Below, in pieces: positions 44,565 through 53,380 of a stretch of 64,000 nt of DNA. The stretch lies in contig CAYXHP010000022.1 in NCBI GenBank assembly GCA_964465015.1, positions 1 through 64,000 on the forward strand, read 5' to 3'. The translations under genes were made by a program, and so were the position numbers. The stretch's first letter is position 1; the number at the start of each line of letters is the position of its first letter. The notes under the pieces were generated by a model. The model searched no databases and was not told where the DNA came from. It saw only the letters and a list, made by a program, of their open reading frames with translations. The DNA is from Humimonas sp964465015 (GTDB lineage Bacteria; Gemmatimonadota; Gemmatimonadetes; Palauibacterales; Palauibacteraceae).

Positions 44565-45848
44565 ATGTCCTTTCGGCGGCAGCTCCCGGTCCGCTCTCCC
44601 GTGACAGGGCGGGGGCTACTGGCGGGACTCGCCGGACTGGGAGGGGGAGCCGCCGCTGCGGTGCAGGCGGCCGAGGAAGCCGTCCGCACGCGCTGGAGCC
44701 CGGACGCGCTGGCTCTCGTGGACAGCGGCACCTCGGCGCTCGCTCTCGCCCTCCGCGGAGCGGCCACCCTCCGGGAGGCGGCCGGCGTTCCCGAGCCCCT
44801 GGTCGCGCTCCCCGCCTACGGTTGCTACGACCTGGCCACCGCGGCGCTGGCCGCCGGGGTACGCGCCGTACTCTACGACGTGGATCCCGGCACGCTCGCC
44901 CCCGTCGTGGCGAGCCTCGAGGCGGCGCTCGAGCGAGAGCCCGCGGCCGTGGTCCTCGCCTACCTGTACGGTTATCCCATCGACGTGGCCGGCCTCGGCG
45001 AGCGGATCCGCTCGGCCGGCGCTCTGGTGGTGGAGGACGCGGCGCAGGGGTCCGGCCTCCGGATCGGGGACCGGCCGGCCGGGACGCTCGGGGACCTCGC
45101 GGTCCTGAGCTTCGGGAGGGGGAAGGGCATCGCCGCGGGGGGAGGCGGAGCGGTCCTGGCCCGGGGGGAGAGGGCCGTCGGGGCGCTGGAGGCCTCCGGC
45201 GCCGCGCGCGTCCACCCTCCTGCACGCGGCTGGGGCGCCGCCGCATCGTTCGCCGCCCAGTGGACGCTCGCGCGGCCGGCCGCCTACGGTATCCCCGCCT
45301 CGCTGCCGTTCCTGGGCCTCGGCGAGACACGCTTCCACCAGCCGTGGTCGCCCGGTCCGATCACCGGCTTCTCGGCCGCCGTCATCCCGGTGGCGCTGGA
45401 GCTCGAGGCGGCCGAAGTGCGGGGCCGGCGGGCGCGGGCGGAGCGGCTGCTGGAGTGGATGGAGGGCCGGGTTCGGTCGCGAGGGCGGCATCCGGAAGGG
45501 TTCGGGGCTCCGCGTTCCGCCATTTCCGCGGAGCCCGGGTACCTCCGGCTCCCGGTGCTGGTCTCCCCGGCCCTCCGCCTCCGGTTCGACTCGGACGCCG
45601 CCCGCCGGCTGGGGGTCATGCCGGGCTACCCCGAGTCCCTGGACCGCCTGAACGGCTTCGGCGAGCGGTGCCTGGTCGTTCGCGGCGGGTGCCCGGGCGC
45701 CCGCCGACTGGCGGCGGAGCTGTTCACGCTGCCCACGCATGGGAAGGTGAGCGCGCGGGACGAGGCGGCGCTCGTAGCGTGGCTCGAGGCGGCCGGCCCC
45801 GGACCCGCGAGTTCCGGGGACGACGATTCGGGCGAGGTCGGCACGTGA
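44565..45848 (+). CDS. DegT/DnrJ/EryC1-like PLP-dependent aminotransferase
   Basis: A 427-residue fold-type I PLP protein. LVDSGTSALALALRGA is the cofactor-phosphate region, VVEDAAQGSG carries the PLP Asp, and Lys187 in LSFGRGKGI is the Schiff-base residue. The family usually makes amino sugars; the GRGKG context differs from the common HPTKN/FYPTKN, so substrate is uncertain. It precedes an ATP-grasp ligase by a GTGA overlap. Confidence 0.82.
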   Translation: MSFRRQLPVRSPVTGRGLLAGLAGLGGGAAAAVQAAEEAVRTRWSPDALALVDSGTSALALALRGAATLREAAGVPEPLVALPAYGCYDLATAALAAGVRAVLYDVDPGTLAPVVASLEAALEREPAAVVLAYLYGYPIDVAGLGERIRSAGALVVEDAAQGSGLRIGDRPAGTLGDLAVLSFGRGKGIAAGGGGAVLARGERAVGALEASGAARVHPPARGWGAAASFAAQWTLARPAAYGIPASLPFLGLGETRFHQPWSPGPITGFSAAVIPVALELEAAEVRGRRARAERLLEWMEGRVRSRGRHPEGFGAPRSAISAEPGYLRLPVLVSPALRLRFDSDAARRLGVMPGYPESLDRLNGFGERCLVVRGGCPGARRLAAELFTLPTHGKVSARDEAALVAWLEAAGPGPASSGDDDSGEVGT

Positions 45849-47071
45849 GGCCGCGGCGGGCTCTGGTGACATGCGGGGAGCAGCGCTCCTCCCTCGCCGC
45901 GGTGCGGTCGCTCGGACGGGCCGGCCATGAGGTTCATGTGGTCTCGGAGCTCGGGCGCTCGCTGGCCGGCGCGTCGCGGTTCGCGAGGGAGGACGTGCGC
46001 GTCCCCTCGCCGCTCTCCGAGCCCGCCGCCTATGCCGACGCGGTGGGCAGGGCGATCGAGCGAGCACGGATCGACGTCCTCCTCCCCATGACCGATCCCG
46101 CGCTACTCGCCCTCCTCCCCGAGCGCGGCCGCTGGCCGGACACCGCCGTGCCGTTCCCGGACGCCGAGATCTACCGGCGGGTGTCGGACAAGGGCGCGCT
46201 CCTGGAGCGAGCCGCCTCCCTGGGACTGGCCGTTCCCGACGAGGTCCGGATCGACCGGCCCGAGACGGCGGCCGAGGTCGCGGGGGAGGCCGCCGCGGGC
46301 GCGCTCTCTTTCCCGGTTGTGCTCAAGCCGTCCCGGTCCGTGGTCGGGGGAGCGGGGCAGACGCGCCGGAAGACCGGCGTGGCCTATGCCCTCGACGCCG
46401 ATGACCTGCGGCGCCGCCTGTCCGAGCTGCCCTCCGAGGCGTTTCCGGTCCTCCTGCAGCGCCACGTGTCGGGGCCCGGTGTGGGCGTCTTCCTCCTCCT
46501 GTGGGACGGGGAGCTCCGGGCCGCGTTCGCGCACCGCCGGATCCGCGAGAAGCCTCCCTCCGGGGGCGTGAGCGTCTACCGCGAGAGCATCGCGCTCGAG
46601 GCGGACCTCCTGGCCCGGTCCAGAGAGCTCCTGGAGTCCTTCGAGTGGTGCGGCGTGGCCATGGTCGAGTACAAGCTCGACCGGGAGTCGGGGACGCCGT
46701 ACGTGATGGAGGTGAACGGGCGCTTCTGGGGCTCGCTCCAACTGGCCATCGACGCCGGAGTCGACTTCCCGGCGCGTCTGGTGGAGCTGGCCTGCGGAGA
46801 GGCGCCGCCGCGCGGCGAGGGAGTCCATCCGACCTACCGATTGGGCGTGCGGAGCCGGTGGTGGTGGGGCGAGGTGGACCATTTCCTGGCGCGCGTCCGG
46901 GGCGGGAGGCGAGAGGACGCCCCACCGCTCGACGTGCAGCTGGGTGGCCGGGGCAGGGCGCTGGTCGACCTCCTCACGCCCTGGCACCGGGGCGACCGCT
47001 GGGAGGTCCTGCGGGCGAGCGACCTTCGTCCCTTCCTCCGGGAGACGTCCGACTGGGTTCGGGGAAGGTGA
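45845..47071 (+). CDS. ATP-grasp carboxylate-amine ligase-like protein
   Basis: A 408-residue ATP-grasp protein. An N-terminal pre-ATP fold starts RRALVTCGEQRSSLAAVRSL. The grasp domain has FPVVLKPSRSVVGG, LLQRHVSGPGVGVFLL, AMVEYKLD and YVMEVNGRFWGSLQLAIDAG (metal-binding Glu and Asn). Such enzymes form an amide or peptide bond with ATP. With the FemAB and aminotransferase neighbours it suggests amino-acid decoration of the glycan (inference). Confidence 0.88.
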   Translation: MRPRRALVTCGEQRSSLAAVRSLGRAGHEVHVVSELGRSLAGASRFAREDVRVPSPLSEPAAYADAVGRAIERARIDVLLPMTDPALLALLPERGRWPDTAVPFPDAEIYRRVSDKGALLERAASLGLAVPDEVRIDRPETAAEVAGEAAAGALSFPVVLKPSRSVVGGAGQTRRKTGVAYALDADDLRRRLSELPSEAFPVLLQRHVSGPGVGVFLLLWDGELRAAFAHRRIREKPPSGGVSVYRESIALEADLLARSRELLESFEWCGVAMVEYKLDRESGTPYVMEVNGRFWGSLQLAIDAGVDFPARLVELACGEAPPRGEGVHPTYRLGVRSRWWWGEVDHFLARVRGGRREDAPPLDVQLGGRGRALVDLLTPWHRGDRWEVLRASDLRPFLRETSDWVRGR

Positions 47072-47318
47072 GCGAGCCGCGCCGTCAGGACGACCTCGGG
47101 CCGGTCTCGCCGGGTCCGGTTCCCGGCCGGCCGCCCCGCGCGCGTCCGGACCCCCGACCTGTCGCGCGAGTCCTACATGTGAGAAGGGCGGCGTCCCCGG
47201 AGCGCAGCTCGTTCTGTACAGGTAACACACGATATCGCAACACCTTGTATGCTGCGCACATTCGTCGTTTCGCGGCGTACCCATCTTGCACTCCCACGCG
47301 GAACATGAGGCGAGGTCC
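47072..47318. other. Intergenic region with possible promoter
   Basis: No gene. It starts with GC-rich inverted segments (GGCCGG near 47100 and CCGGCC near 47124) that may terminate the previous unit. An A+T-richer part (47219-47290) follows. CATCTT at 47282-47287 followed by GCAC is a possible -10, with a 26-base leader to ATG 47319. Confidence 0.4.
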
Positions 47319-48434
47319 ATGACCGGGCCGCCCCGGACCATCGCCCTCCTGCTCGAGTCCGACGGCCCCGGCGGCGCCGAGCAGATGCTGCTGGACCTGG
47401 CCATCGAGCTCCGGGGGCGGGGATACGACGTGTGCCCGGTCGGGCCCGATGTCGGCTATGGCTGGCTGCCGGAGCGGCTGCGGGAGGCGGGCTTCGAGCC
47501 CGAGTTCTTCCACCTTCGCCGGCCGGTGGATCCGGCCTGCGCGCTGGGCCTGGCGCGGATCCTTCGCGGGCGGGGCGTGGATGTGCTCCACAGTCACGAG
47601 TTCACGATGGGGGTCTACGGTGCGGCGGCCGGGGCGCTGATCGGCCGGCCTCAGATTCTCACGATGCACGGGGGGACACGGTGGGCGGGGGCCCGGCGCC
47701 GCAGGATCGCGCTCCGCTGGGCCGCGCGCCGCAGTAGCCGACTCGTGGCGGTCTCGGAGTCGACCGCTCGCTTCCTGGAGGAGCATCTGGATCTCCCGGA
47801 GGGTGCGGTGCTGACCGTCGTGAACGGCGTGCCCGAGCGTAAAGGCTCGGCCGAGCCCGTGCGCCGGGAGCTGCACCTGGGCGAGGACGAGCGACTGGTC
47901 CTGTCGGTCGGCAACCTCTATCCGGTGAAGGGCCACGACGTGCTGGTGCGGGCCGCGGCCGAGCTGGCTCGCCGACGCCCGGAGCTCCGGTGGCGGGTGG
48001 CCGTGGCTGGACGCGGGGAGGAGGAGGACGAGCTGCAGAGCCTGGCGGCGGAGCTCGGCATCGCCGGGCGGCTCGAGCTGCTGGGCTACCGCGCCGACGT
48101 GGCCGATCTTCTGGCCGCCGCCGACGTGTTCGTGCTCCCGTCCCGCTCCGAGGGGCTGCCGTTGGCGCTTCTCGAGGCGATGTTCGCCGGGCTGCCGATC
48201 GTGGCCTCGAACGTGGGTGGGATCCCGGAGGTGGTGGAGGACGGAGAGGAGGCGCTCCTGGTGCCGGTCGAGGATGCCGGCGCCCTGGCGGGAGCGCTGG
48301 AGCGACTGCTGACGGACGTCGAGCTGGCCCGTGACCTGTCGGACCGCGCCCGGCGTCGGGCCCGGAAGGACTACAGCGTCTCGGCCATGGCCGGCCGGTA
48401 CGTACAGTTGTATCGGGAGGCCGTGGCAGGATAG
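47319..48434 (+). CDS. Family 4 glycosyltransferase
   Basis: A 371-residue GT-B enzyme. It has LLLESDGPGGAEQMLLDLA, LHSHEFTMGVYG, LVLSVGNLYPVKGHDVLVRA and FVLPSRSEGLPLALLEAMFA. The donor-domain EX7E block is intact. GAGGCGAGG precedes ATG 47319, preferred to ATG 47286. It starts the last polymer-modifying operon before the Big_2 genes. Confidence 0.9.
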   Translation: MTGPPRTIALLLESDGPGGAEQMLLDLAIELRGRGYDVCPVGPDVGYGWLPERLREAGFEPEFFHLRRPVDPACALGLARILRGRGVDVLHSHEFTMGVYGAAAGALIGRPQILTMHGGTRWAGARRRRIALRWAARRSSRLVAVSESTARFLEEHLDLPEGAVLTVVNGVPERKGSAEPVRRELHLGEDERLVLSVGNLYPVKGHDVLVRAAAELARRRPELRWRVAVAGRGEEEDELQSLAAELGIAGRLELLGYRADVADLLAAADVFVLPSRSEGLPLALLEAMFAGLPIVASNVGGIPEVVEDGEEALLVPVEDAGALAGALERLLTDVELARDLSDRARRRARKDYSVSAMAGRYVQLYREAVAG

Positions 48435-48492
48435 AGGGGGCGCCGGCGGCGCCCTCGCGACACGAATGCCACCCGCCGCGCAGGGAGGCGAC

Positions 48493-50337
48493 ATGCCTGG
48501 CATCTATGGTGTGATGGACCGGTCCAACATGGGCGCCGAGCGGCTGTCGGCGCTCGGAAGCCGAATGGCCGCGGCCCTCCGGACCCAGCCATGGCTCCTC
48601 ACCGAGCAGTGGTGCGCCCCGGGCCTGTGCGCAGGACGTGTGCACCTGGGGATCCTCCATTCCGCTCCGCAACCGATCGCCGCGCCCGGAGCCAGCCTCC
48701 GTGCGTGGTTCGACGGCCTCGTGTATCCGGAAGACGAGAAGCGCGGCCGCGCGCCGACCGGCCAGGAGGTGGACGCCTGGCTCCGGGGTGGGGAGACGGC
48801 GTTCGCCGGCGTGGACGGCGAGTACGCCCTGGCGCTGTGGGAGAAGGCGGAGGGGCGCCTCACGCTGGTCACGGACCGACTGGGCTACCGGCCGCTGTAC
48901 GTGGCTCAGACCCGGAGCTGGTTCGCGTACGCCTCGGAGGTCAAGGCGATCCTGGCCATCATGGACCGGACGCCTCCCCTCGACCGAGTGGCCCTGCGCC
49001 AGTTCCTGGCCTTCCAGCGAATCTGGGGTCGGCGCACCTGGTGGGAGGGGATCGAGCTCCTCCCCCCGGCGGCCCTCCTGCGAGTGGACCATTCCGGGCG
49101 GAGGGAGCGAAGGTACTGGAGCTTCGACGACATTCGCCGGGAGCCGCGCCCCATCGAGGAGGTGATCCCCGAATTCGTGCGGCTGTGGTCCCGCTCGATC
49201 GCGCGCCGGCGCGGTCGCGGCCCCATGCCTCACCTCCTGAGCGGAGGCCTCGACTCCCGCCTGGTCATGGCGGAGCTCCGGCGCCAGGGGCAGCCGCTCA
49301 CCGCCTTCACGTTCGGCGAGCCCGGATGCGCCGACATGAGGATCGCCGCCCGCGCGGCGCGGGTCGCGGGGGTCGAGCACCGCCGGCTGCCGTTCGACGA
49401 GGTGAGCTGGTGGCACGGCCGGGCCACGGGGATCTGGCAGACCGATGGTCACGCCAGCGCCGTCGACCTGCACGCCGTGCGCGCGGCCGACGCTCTCCGC
49501 ATGGGCTGCCGGCAGACCATAAAGCACGGTGTCGGAAACAACCTGCCGGGCGGGCTTCTGCCGCTGAAGTACGATCTGGGCGGCTGGCCTTCCACGGGCG
49601 AGTACGAGGCCCGGATCCGATTCCACGACAATCCCTTCATCTGCGAAGAGGAGGCGGTCGAAGCGAGCGGCCCCGACATCGAGCCCGTGATCGATGGGCC
49701 GAGCCCGGTGGCGGTCGCCCTGCTGGCCAGCGCCCGGCGCAAGACGCTACCCGGCTGCTACGCCCTCATGGCCCACTGTGAGGTGCTGATCCCGGGGATC
49801 GACCTGGAGATCCTCCGCCTCCTGGTCGGCGGCCTCACGGACGAGCAGCGACACCACGGAGGCTTCTACAGGCCCTTCCTCACCTCGCGGTATCCCGAGT
49901 ACTTTCGGGACATTCCCTGGCAGCAGACCGGTCGGGGGCTGGACGAGAGCTGGCCGGTCGAGCAGGCGCGGGAGTGGGTGCGACGCATCGGCCGCAAGCT
50001 AGGGCGACCCGTGGGCAGGCCCGCCTACTTCGCGGACTACGACCGGCTCGTGGCCAGCTCGGCGCCGCTGCGCTGGCTGAGGGGCCAGGAGCTGCTCACC
50101 GACCACTACATGGACGGTGCGGCGAGCCGATACCTGGAGAACGTGCCCGGTGAGAAGGGCTGGAGCAGGCACGCTCTCACGCTCCTCACGATCGAGACCT
50201 ACCTTCGGCAGGTGGAGGGGAGACCGACGGCGGCCGCAGAGCGGCCAGCCGGGCGCGAGCTCCCGGTCCCGGCGGAGCGGCGCCCGACGCGAGGCGTGGC
50301 GGTGTCGCGGGCGGCAAGTGCCGAGGCGAGAGCGTGA
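48493..50337 (+). CDS. Asparagine synthetase-like protein lacking the N-terminal catalytic Cys
   Basis: A 614-residue protein with class II amidotransferase and AsnB synthetase domains. The start MPGIYGVMD aligns with the family MCGI-G start but has Pro in place of the catalytic Cys2, so glutamine hydrolysis should fail. The synthetase PP-loop is intact (LLSGGLDSRLV). It may use free ammonia or another amine, in the manner of beta-lactam synthetase-type relatives. ATG 48493 has a GGGAGG ribosome site; no upstream start supplies a Cys. The C-terminal 40 residues are low-complexity. It overlaps the next gene by GTGA. Confidence 0.85.
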   Translation: MPGIYGVMDRSNMGAERLSALGSRMAAALRTQPWLLTEQWCAPGLCAGRVHLGILHSAPQPIAAPGASLRAWFDGLVYPEDEKRGRAPTGQEVDAWLRGGETAFAGVDGEYALALWEKAEGRLTLVTDRLGYRPLYVAQTRSWFAYASEVKAILAIMDRTPPLDRVALRQFLAFQRIWGRRTWWEGIELLPPAALLRVDHSGRRERRYWSFDDIRREPRPIEEVIPEFVRLWSRSIARRRGRGPMPHLLSGGLDSRLVMAELRRQGQPLTAFTFGEPGCADMRIAARAARVAGVEHRRLPFDEVSWWHGRATGIWQTDGHASAVDLHAVRAADALRMGCRQTIKHGVGNNLPGGLLPLKYDLGGWPSTGEYEARIRFHDNPFICEEEAVEASGPDIEPVIDGPSPVAVALLASARRKTLPGCYALMAHCEVLIPGIDLEILRLLVGGLTDEQRHHGGFYRPFLTSRYPEYFRDIPWQQTGRGLDESWPVEQAREWVRRIGRKLGRPVGRPAYFADYDRLVASSAPLRWLRGQELLTDHYMDGAASRYLENVPGEKGWSRHALTLLTIETYLRQVEGRPTAAAERPAGRELPVPAERRPTRGVAVSRAASAEARA

Positions 50338-51434
50338 AGGAGGTCGCGAAGCGACTGATGGTCCGCTCGGCGAGCCTGCCCGGCCTGGGGAGCTCGCTTC
50401 GATCGCTGCTCCGGGGCCGGGCCACGGTGTTCATGCTCCATCGGTTCCGGGTGCCGGGACTCGGGGTTGCCGGCCACGATCCCCGGCATCTGCGGTCCAC
50501 CCTCGCCTTGCTGCGAAGAGAGGGGTACGAGCTTCTACCGCTCGAGGAGCTATTCCGGCGGTTGATCGCCGACGATGAGAGGCTCGCCGGTGCGGTGGCC
50601 TTCACGCTGGACGACGGGTACGCCGAGCAGGCGAGCGTCGCCGGGGCCATCTTCGCGGAGTTCGATTGTCCGTCCACGACCTTCCTCACCTCCGGCTTCC
50701 TAGACCGGCAGGTGTGGATGTGGTGGGATCAGATCGATTTCGTCGTGCAGGGGGCACTCGAGGAGCGCATCCCGGTCCTGATGCGGACGGTGCCCGATCT
50801 TCCGCCACCGGAGGGCGGTTGGACACGATACGCGGCTCGGGAGGCCCTGACGGCATGGTGCAAGACGCTCCCGGACGACGAAATGCGATCGACCGTGCGA
50901 GAGGTAGCTGCGGTCGCCGCCGTGGACCTTCCTGAGGAGGCACCGACCCGATATGCGCCAATGACGTGGGCCGAGGCGCGCCGGTGGGAGACTCGCGGCA
51001 TGACCTTCGGACCGCATACCGTGACGCACCCGATCCTGTCCCGTACCGTGGACCGGCAGTCGGCATGGGAGCTGGACCAGTCCTGGCGGAGATTGATGGA
51101 GGAGCTCGAGAAGCCCGTGCCGATCTTCTGCTATCCGAATGGGCAGGCGGATGACTTCGGCGAGCGCGAGATCGAGACCCTGCGATCCCTGGAGCTTCTG
51201 GGAGCGGTCTCGGGACGGAGCGGGTACGCCGCCAGCCGGACGCGGTCTTCGCGCGAGCGGTGGAACTTCGAAGTGCCGCGCTTTTCGTGGCCCGAGTCGA
51301 CCACCGACATGCTCCAGTACGTGACCGGCATCGAGCGGTTGAAGGAACTCATCCGAGGAGAGGACAGGCATGCGGCGACGGGCGTGGAGCGGTCGACGGC
51401 GGATGATTTCTGGCTCGGCGCCGGGAGGGCTTGA
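50334..51434 (+). CDS. Polysaccharide deacetylase (NodB fold)
   Basis: A 366-residue cytoplasmic or peripheral deacetylase. FTLDDGYAEQ supplies the metal Asp, GPHTVTHPIL the metal His pair, and IFCYPNGQADDF the next conserved block. A segment between (about 120-205) is larger than in the shortest family members. It is the second of three deacetylases in the window and is coupled to the amidotransferase-like gene upstream by GTGA. Confidence 0.88.
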   Translation: MKEVAKRLMVRSASLPGLGSSLRSLLRGRATVFMLHRFRVPGLGVAGHDPRHLRSTLALLRREGYELLPLEELFRRLIADDERLAGAVAFTLDDGYAEQASVAGAIFAEFDCPSTTFLTSGFLDRQVWMWWDQIDFVVQGALEERIPVLMRTVPDLPPPEGGWTRYAAREALTAWCKTLPDDEMRSTVREVAAVAAVDLPEEAPTRYAPMTWAEARRWETRGMTFGPHTVTHPILSRTVDRQSAWELDQSWRRLMEELEKPVPIFCYPNGQADDFGEREIETLRSLELLGAVSGRSGYAASRTRSSRERWNFEVPRFSWPESTTDMLQYVTGIERLKELIRGEDRHAATGVERSTADDFWLGAGRA

Positions 51435-51437
51435 GTC

Positions 51438-52061
51438 GTGAGCCTCCTCGGATCGCTCCGCAGGAGGTTCGAGGAGGCGCGCACGCGTCGGCGCTGGGAC
51501 CAGCTCCGCGCTCTCGGCATGAAGATCGGCGCCGACGTGTACCTTCCGGCCTCCACGCACATCGACGCCAGTCACTGCCATCTGATCAGCATCGGCGACC
51601 ATTGCGGCTTCGGCCCCGAGTGCCTGATCCTGGCCCATGACGCCCAGATGGACGAGTTCCTGGATGCGGCGCGCATCGGCCACGTAACGATCCACCCCTC
51701 CTGCCACATCGGGGCCCGCACGGTCATCCTCGCGGGCGTCGAGATCGGGCCTAGGACGCTGGTCGGAGCCAACTCCGTCGTCACCTCCACGCTCCCGCCC
51801 GAGACCGTCTGCGCGGGGAATCCGGCCCGGGTGCTGTGCTCGCTGGACGAGTACCTGGAGCGCCACCGCCGGGCTATCCAGTCCGGTCCCAGGTTCGAGT
51901 ACGAGCTCTACGACATCCGGGCGCTGACCCCCGAGCGCCGGCGGGAGCTCGTGGAAGCGTGTGCCCGGGGCGACACCTACATGGTGGGAGGACGCTCCGC
52001 CGAGCTCCGCGGCGAAGGTGGGTCGCTACGCACGGCGTCGGAGGGTGAGTCGGCGCCGTAG
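51438..52061 (+). CDS. Hexapeptide-repeat (left-handed beta-helix) acyltransferase
   Basis: A 207-residue protein of the sugar O-acetyltransferase type. Hexapeptide turns are visible from ISIGDHCGFGPECLI through IGHVTIHPSCHIGARTVIL to VGANSVVTSTLPPETV, ending in the usual AGNPARVL. It would transfer an acetyl group from acetyl-CoA to a sugar hydroxyl. The C-terminal 55 residues are not part of the helix. It is the last gene of its operon. Confidence 0.9.
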   Translation: MSLLGSLRRRFEEARTRRRWDQLRALGMKIGADVYLPASTHIDASHCHLISIGDHCGFGPECLILAHDAQMDEFLDAARIGHVTIHPSCHIGARTVILAGVEIGPRTLVGANSVVTSTLPPETVCAGNPARVLCSLDEYLERHRRAIQSGPRFEYELYDIRALTPERRRELVEACARGDTYMVGGRSAELRGEGGSLRTASEGESAP

Positions 52062-52166
52062 TCCCCGGAGTCGCGTCCTGAAACAATTTGTCAACATGCG
52101 AAGCCATTGCATGGGACGGGTTTCCGTGCAGAAGTGGAACTCGTTGCCGTAAAACGAGATGGTGCG

Positions 52167-52182
52167 AGGCATGGTGCTCGCA
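52167..52182 (+). promoter_or_regulatory. Sigma-54-like -24/-12 element before riboswitch 1
   Basis: AGGCATGGTGCTCGCA has GGCATG (consensus GGCAYG) and CGCA, with GG at 52168-52169 and GC at 52180-52181. The predicted start (about 52193) is 24 bases before riboswitch stem P1, nearly the same spacing as in the second copy. Confidence 0.65.
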
Positions 52183-52216
52183 TAAAAGGAAAAGCGCGCG
52201 GGTAGATAGCGCACGT

Positions 52217-52314
52217 CCACCGAACAAGTGAGGCAAACCCGGCGAAAGCCGGGGACGCAAAGTCACGGGGCTGTAGCGGCGAGGTCGCCGCCACGTCGGC
52301 CGGGCTGCCGGTGG
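52217..52314 (+). promoter_or_regulatory. c-di-GMP-I (GEMM) riboswitch 1
   Basis: The conserved GEMM core is present: AGGCAAACC, a GAAA tetraloop on a GC stem, GGGGACGCAAAGTCACGGGG, and the closing GGCCGGGCTGCCG. Stem P1 is CCACCG (52217-52222) with CGGTGG (52309-52314). G, not A, occupies the position equivalent to Vc2 G20, which favours c-di-GMP over cGAMP. It lies between a sigma-54-like promoter and the Big_2 lipoprotein start at 52447. Confidence 0.9.
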
Positions 52315-52325
52315 GTCGTCGAGGT

Positions 52326-52343
52326 CCGGAGCCAAAGCTCCGG
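52326..52343 (+). promoter_or_regulatory. Hairpin in the expression platform of riboswitch 1
   Basis: CCGGAGC (52326-52332) pairs with GCTCCGG (52337-52343) around CAAA. The flanks GGTCCGGAGCCA and CTTCAGGCC recur after riboswitch 2, so the segment is probably functional. There is no T-run, which makes simple intrinsic termination less likely than control of translation or a Rho site. Confidence 0.5.
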
Positions 52344-52446
52344 CTTCAGGCCGGGATGAGACGGCGAGCGACCGGTGGACGAGATGAAGGCGGGAGCCCC
52401 GGTGGGGCACCGCGCGATCGTTCACCGAGAACTCGGAGACTCACCC

Positions 52447-53148
52447 GTGAGCACCTACTCGCTTGCCCCCGTCGACGGCGGGGCGTCCACGAGCTCCCGG
52501 ATCCACCCCGGTGTGGCGCGAGCCACTGCCGGCATCCTCCTCGCCGGAGTCGCGCTCGTTCTCGGAGCCTGTGCCAACAATCCCGCAGCCCCCGCGGACA
52601 CGTCCACGAGCGGTGCGGCCACCGTCGTGTCCGTCCAGCTCAGCCCCTCCCCACTGAGCCTCATGGCGTCCCAATCGACCGGCTTGAGCGCGATGGCCAA
52701 GGACGCGTATGGCAATCCCGTCACGGTGCAGCTGACGTGGAGCAGCTCGGACTCCAGTGTAGCCACCGTGGACAATGAGGGCACCGTGACCGGCATCACG
52801 GCCGGCGACGTCACCATCCAGGCCGCGGTCGGCGGGGTGACCGGGTCGGCCGATGTGACGGTCCAAGCCGACACCACGGGCGGCTCCTCCTCCCAGGCTC
52901 CGGTCGCAAGTGTCGCCGTGTCACCGTCGGCGGACACGCTCGCGGCGGGCGATTCCGTCAACCTCACCGCCACCCCCACAGACGCCTCGGGCAACACCGT
53001 CTATGGCGTGCCCATCGGCTGGTCCAGCTCGGACACGGCCGTCGCGACGGTCAGCGGAGGTGAGGTCCATGCCCTGAAGGCGGGAAGCGTCACGATCTCG
53101 GCCGTGGCCGACAGCGTAACCGGGACGGCGACGATTCTCGTCCACTAG
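52447..53148 (+). CDS. Big_2 (bacterial Ig-like) lipoprotein, short form
   Basis: A 233-residue exported lipoprotein. A hydrophobic signal (ATAGILLAGVALVLGAC) ends in a lipobox with Cys42, and the mature protein starts CANNPAAP. Two Big_2 domains follow (about 52-134 and 146-233), each with the SWSSSD-VATV pattern. Such domains mediate adhesion or act as spacers on the cell surface. GTG 52447 has GGAGA 8 bases upstream; ATG 52384 is possible but gives an odd long leader. It is controlled by riboswitch 1. The larger paralog follows at 53650. Confidence 0.87.
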   Translation: MSTYSLAPVDGGASTSSRIHPGVARATAGILLAGVALVLGACANNPAAPADTSTSGAATVVSVQLSPSPLSLMASQSTGLSAMAKDAYGNPVTVQLTWSSSDSSVATVDNEGTVTGITAGDVTIQAAVGGVTGSADVTVQADTTGGSSSQAPVASVAVSPSADTLAAGDSVNLTATPTDASGNTVYGVPIGWSSSDTAVATVSGGEVHALKAGSVTISAVADSVTGTATILVH

Positions 53149-53163
53149 CATTCCATCCGGGGA

Positions 53164-53194
53164 CGGCGGAGCGCGTCTTCCGCGCGCTCCGCCG
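53164..53194 (+). terminator. Strong hairpin after the short Big_2 gene
   Basis: CGGCGGAGCGCG (53164-53175) pairs perfectly with CGCGCTCCGCCG (53183-53194) around a 7-base loop, 16 bases after the stop. A pyrimidine-rich stretch but no T-run follows. It separates the two riboswitch-controlled units. Confidence 0.75.
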
Positions 53195-53352
53195 CCTCCA
53201 TTCCTGCCAACGCCACCCCTCTCCACTTCCCCCGGTCCTCTCCTCCGTCTCCTTCTCTCGACGCCCCCGGGAGCGGTTGAAACCCACCCCTGAAAGATCT
53301 TCCCACCCGGACACTGATTGCAGCATCTGACAGGTCAGAGGCGATTCTAAGT

Positions 53353-53380
53353 CCTTGACCAACAACACTGTTAGTCAAGG
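53353..53380. promoter_or_regulatory. 28-bp dyad overlapping the -24 element
   Basis: CCTTGAC (53353-53359) and GTCAAGG (53374-53380) are exact inverted arms, with inner AACA/TGTT arms (53361-53364 and 53369-53372). The right arm includes the GG of the -24 element, so a bound protein would block or position RNA polymerase. It could also form a transcript hairpin from readthrough. Confidence 0.6.

Larger units (their letters stand above)
52062..52446. other. Regulatory region of the first Big_2 lipoprotein gene
   Basis: In order: an inverted repeat CTCGTT (52140-52145) / AACGAG (52153-52158), a -24/-12 element (52167-52182), a c-di-GMP-I riboswitch (52217-52314) and a hairpin (52326-52343). 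No protein gene is convincing. Confidence 0.75.

Noticed and set aside
47274..47291. GGCGTACCCATCTTGCAC as a sigma-54 site (also its twin at 35920)
   Set aside because: The spacing between GG and GC is twelve bases; the CATCTTGC/TATCTTGC part is better read as a housekeeping -10.
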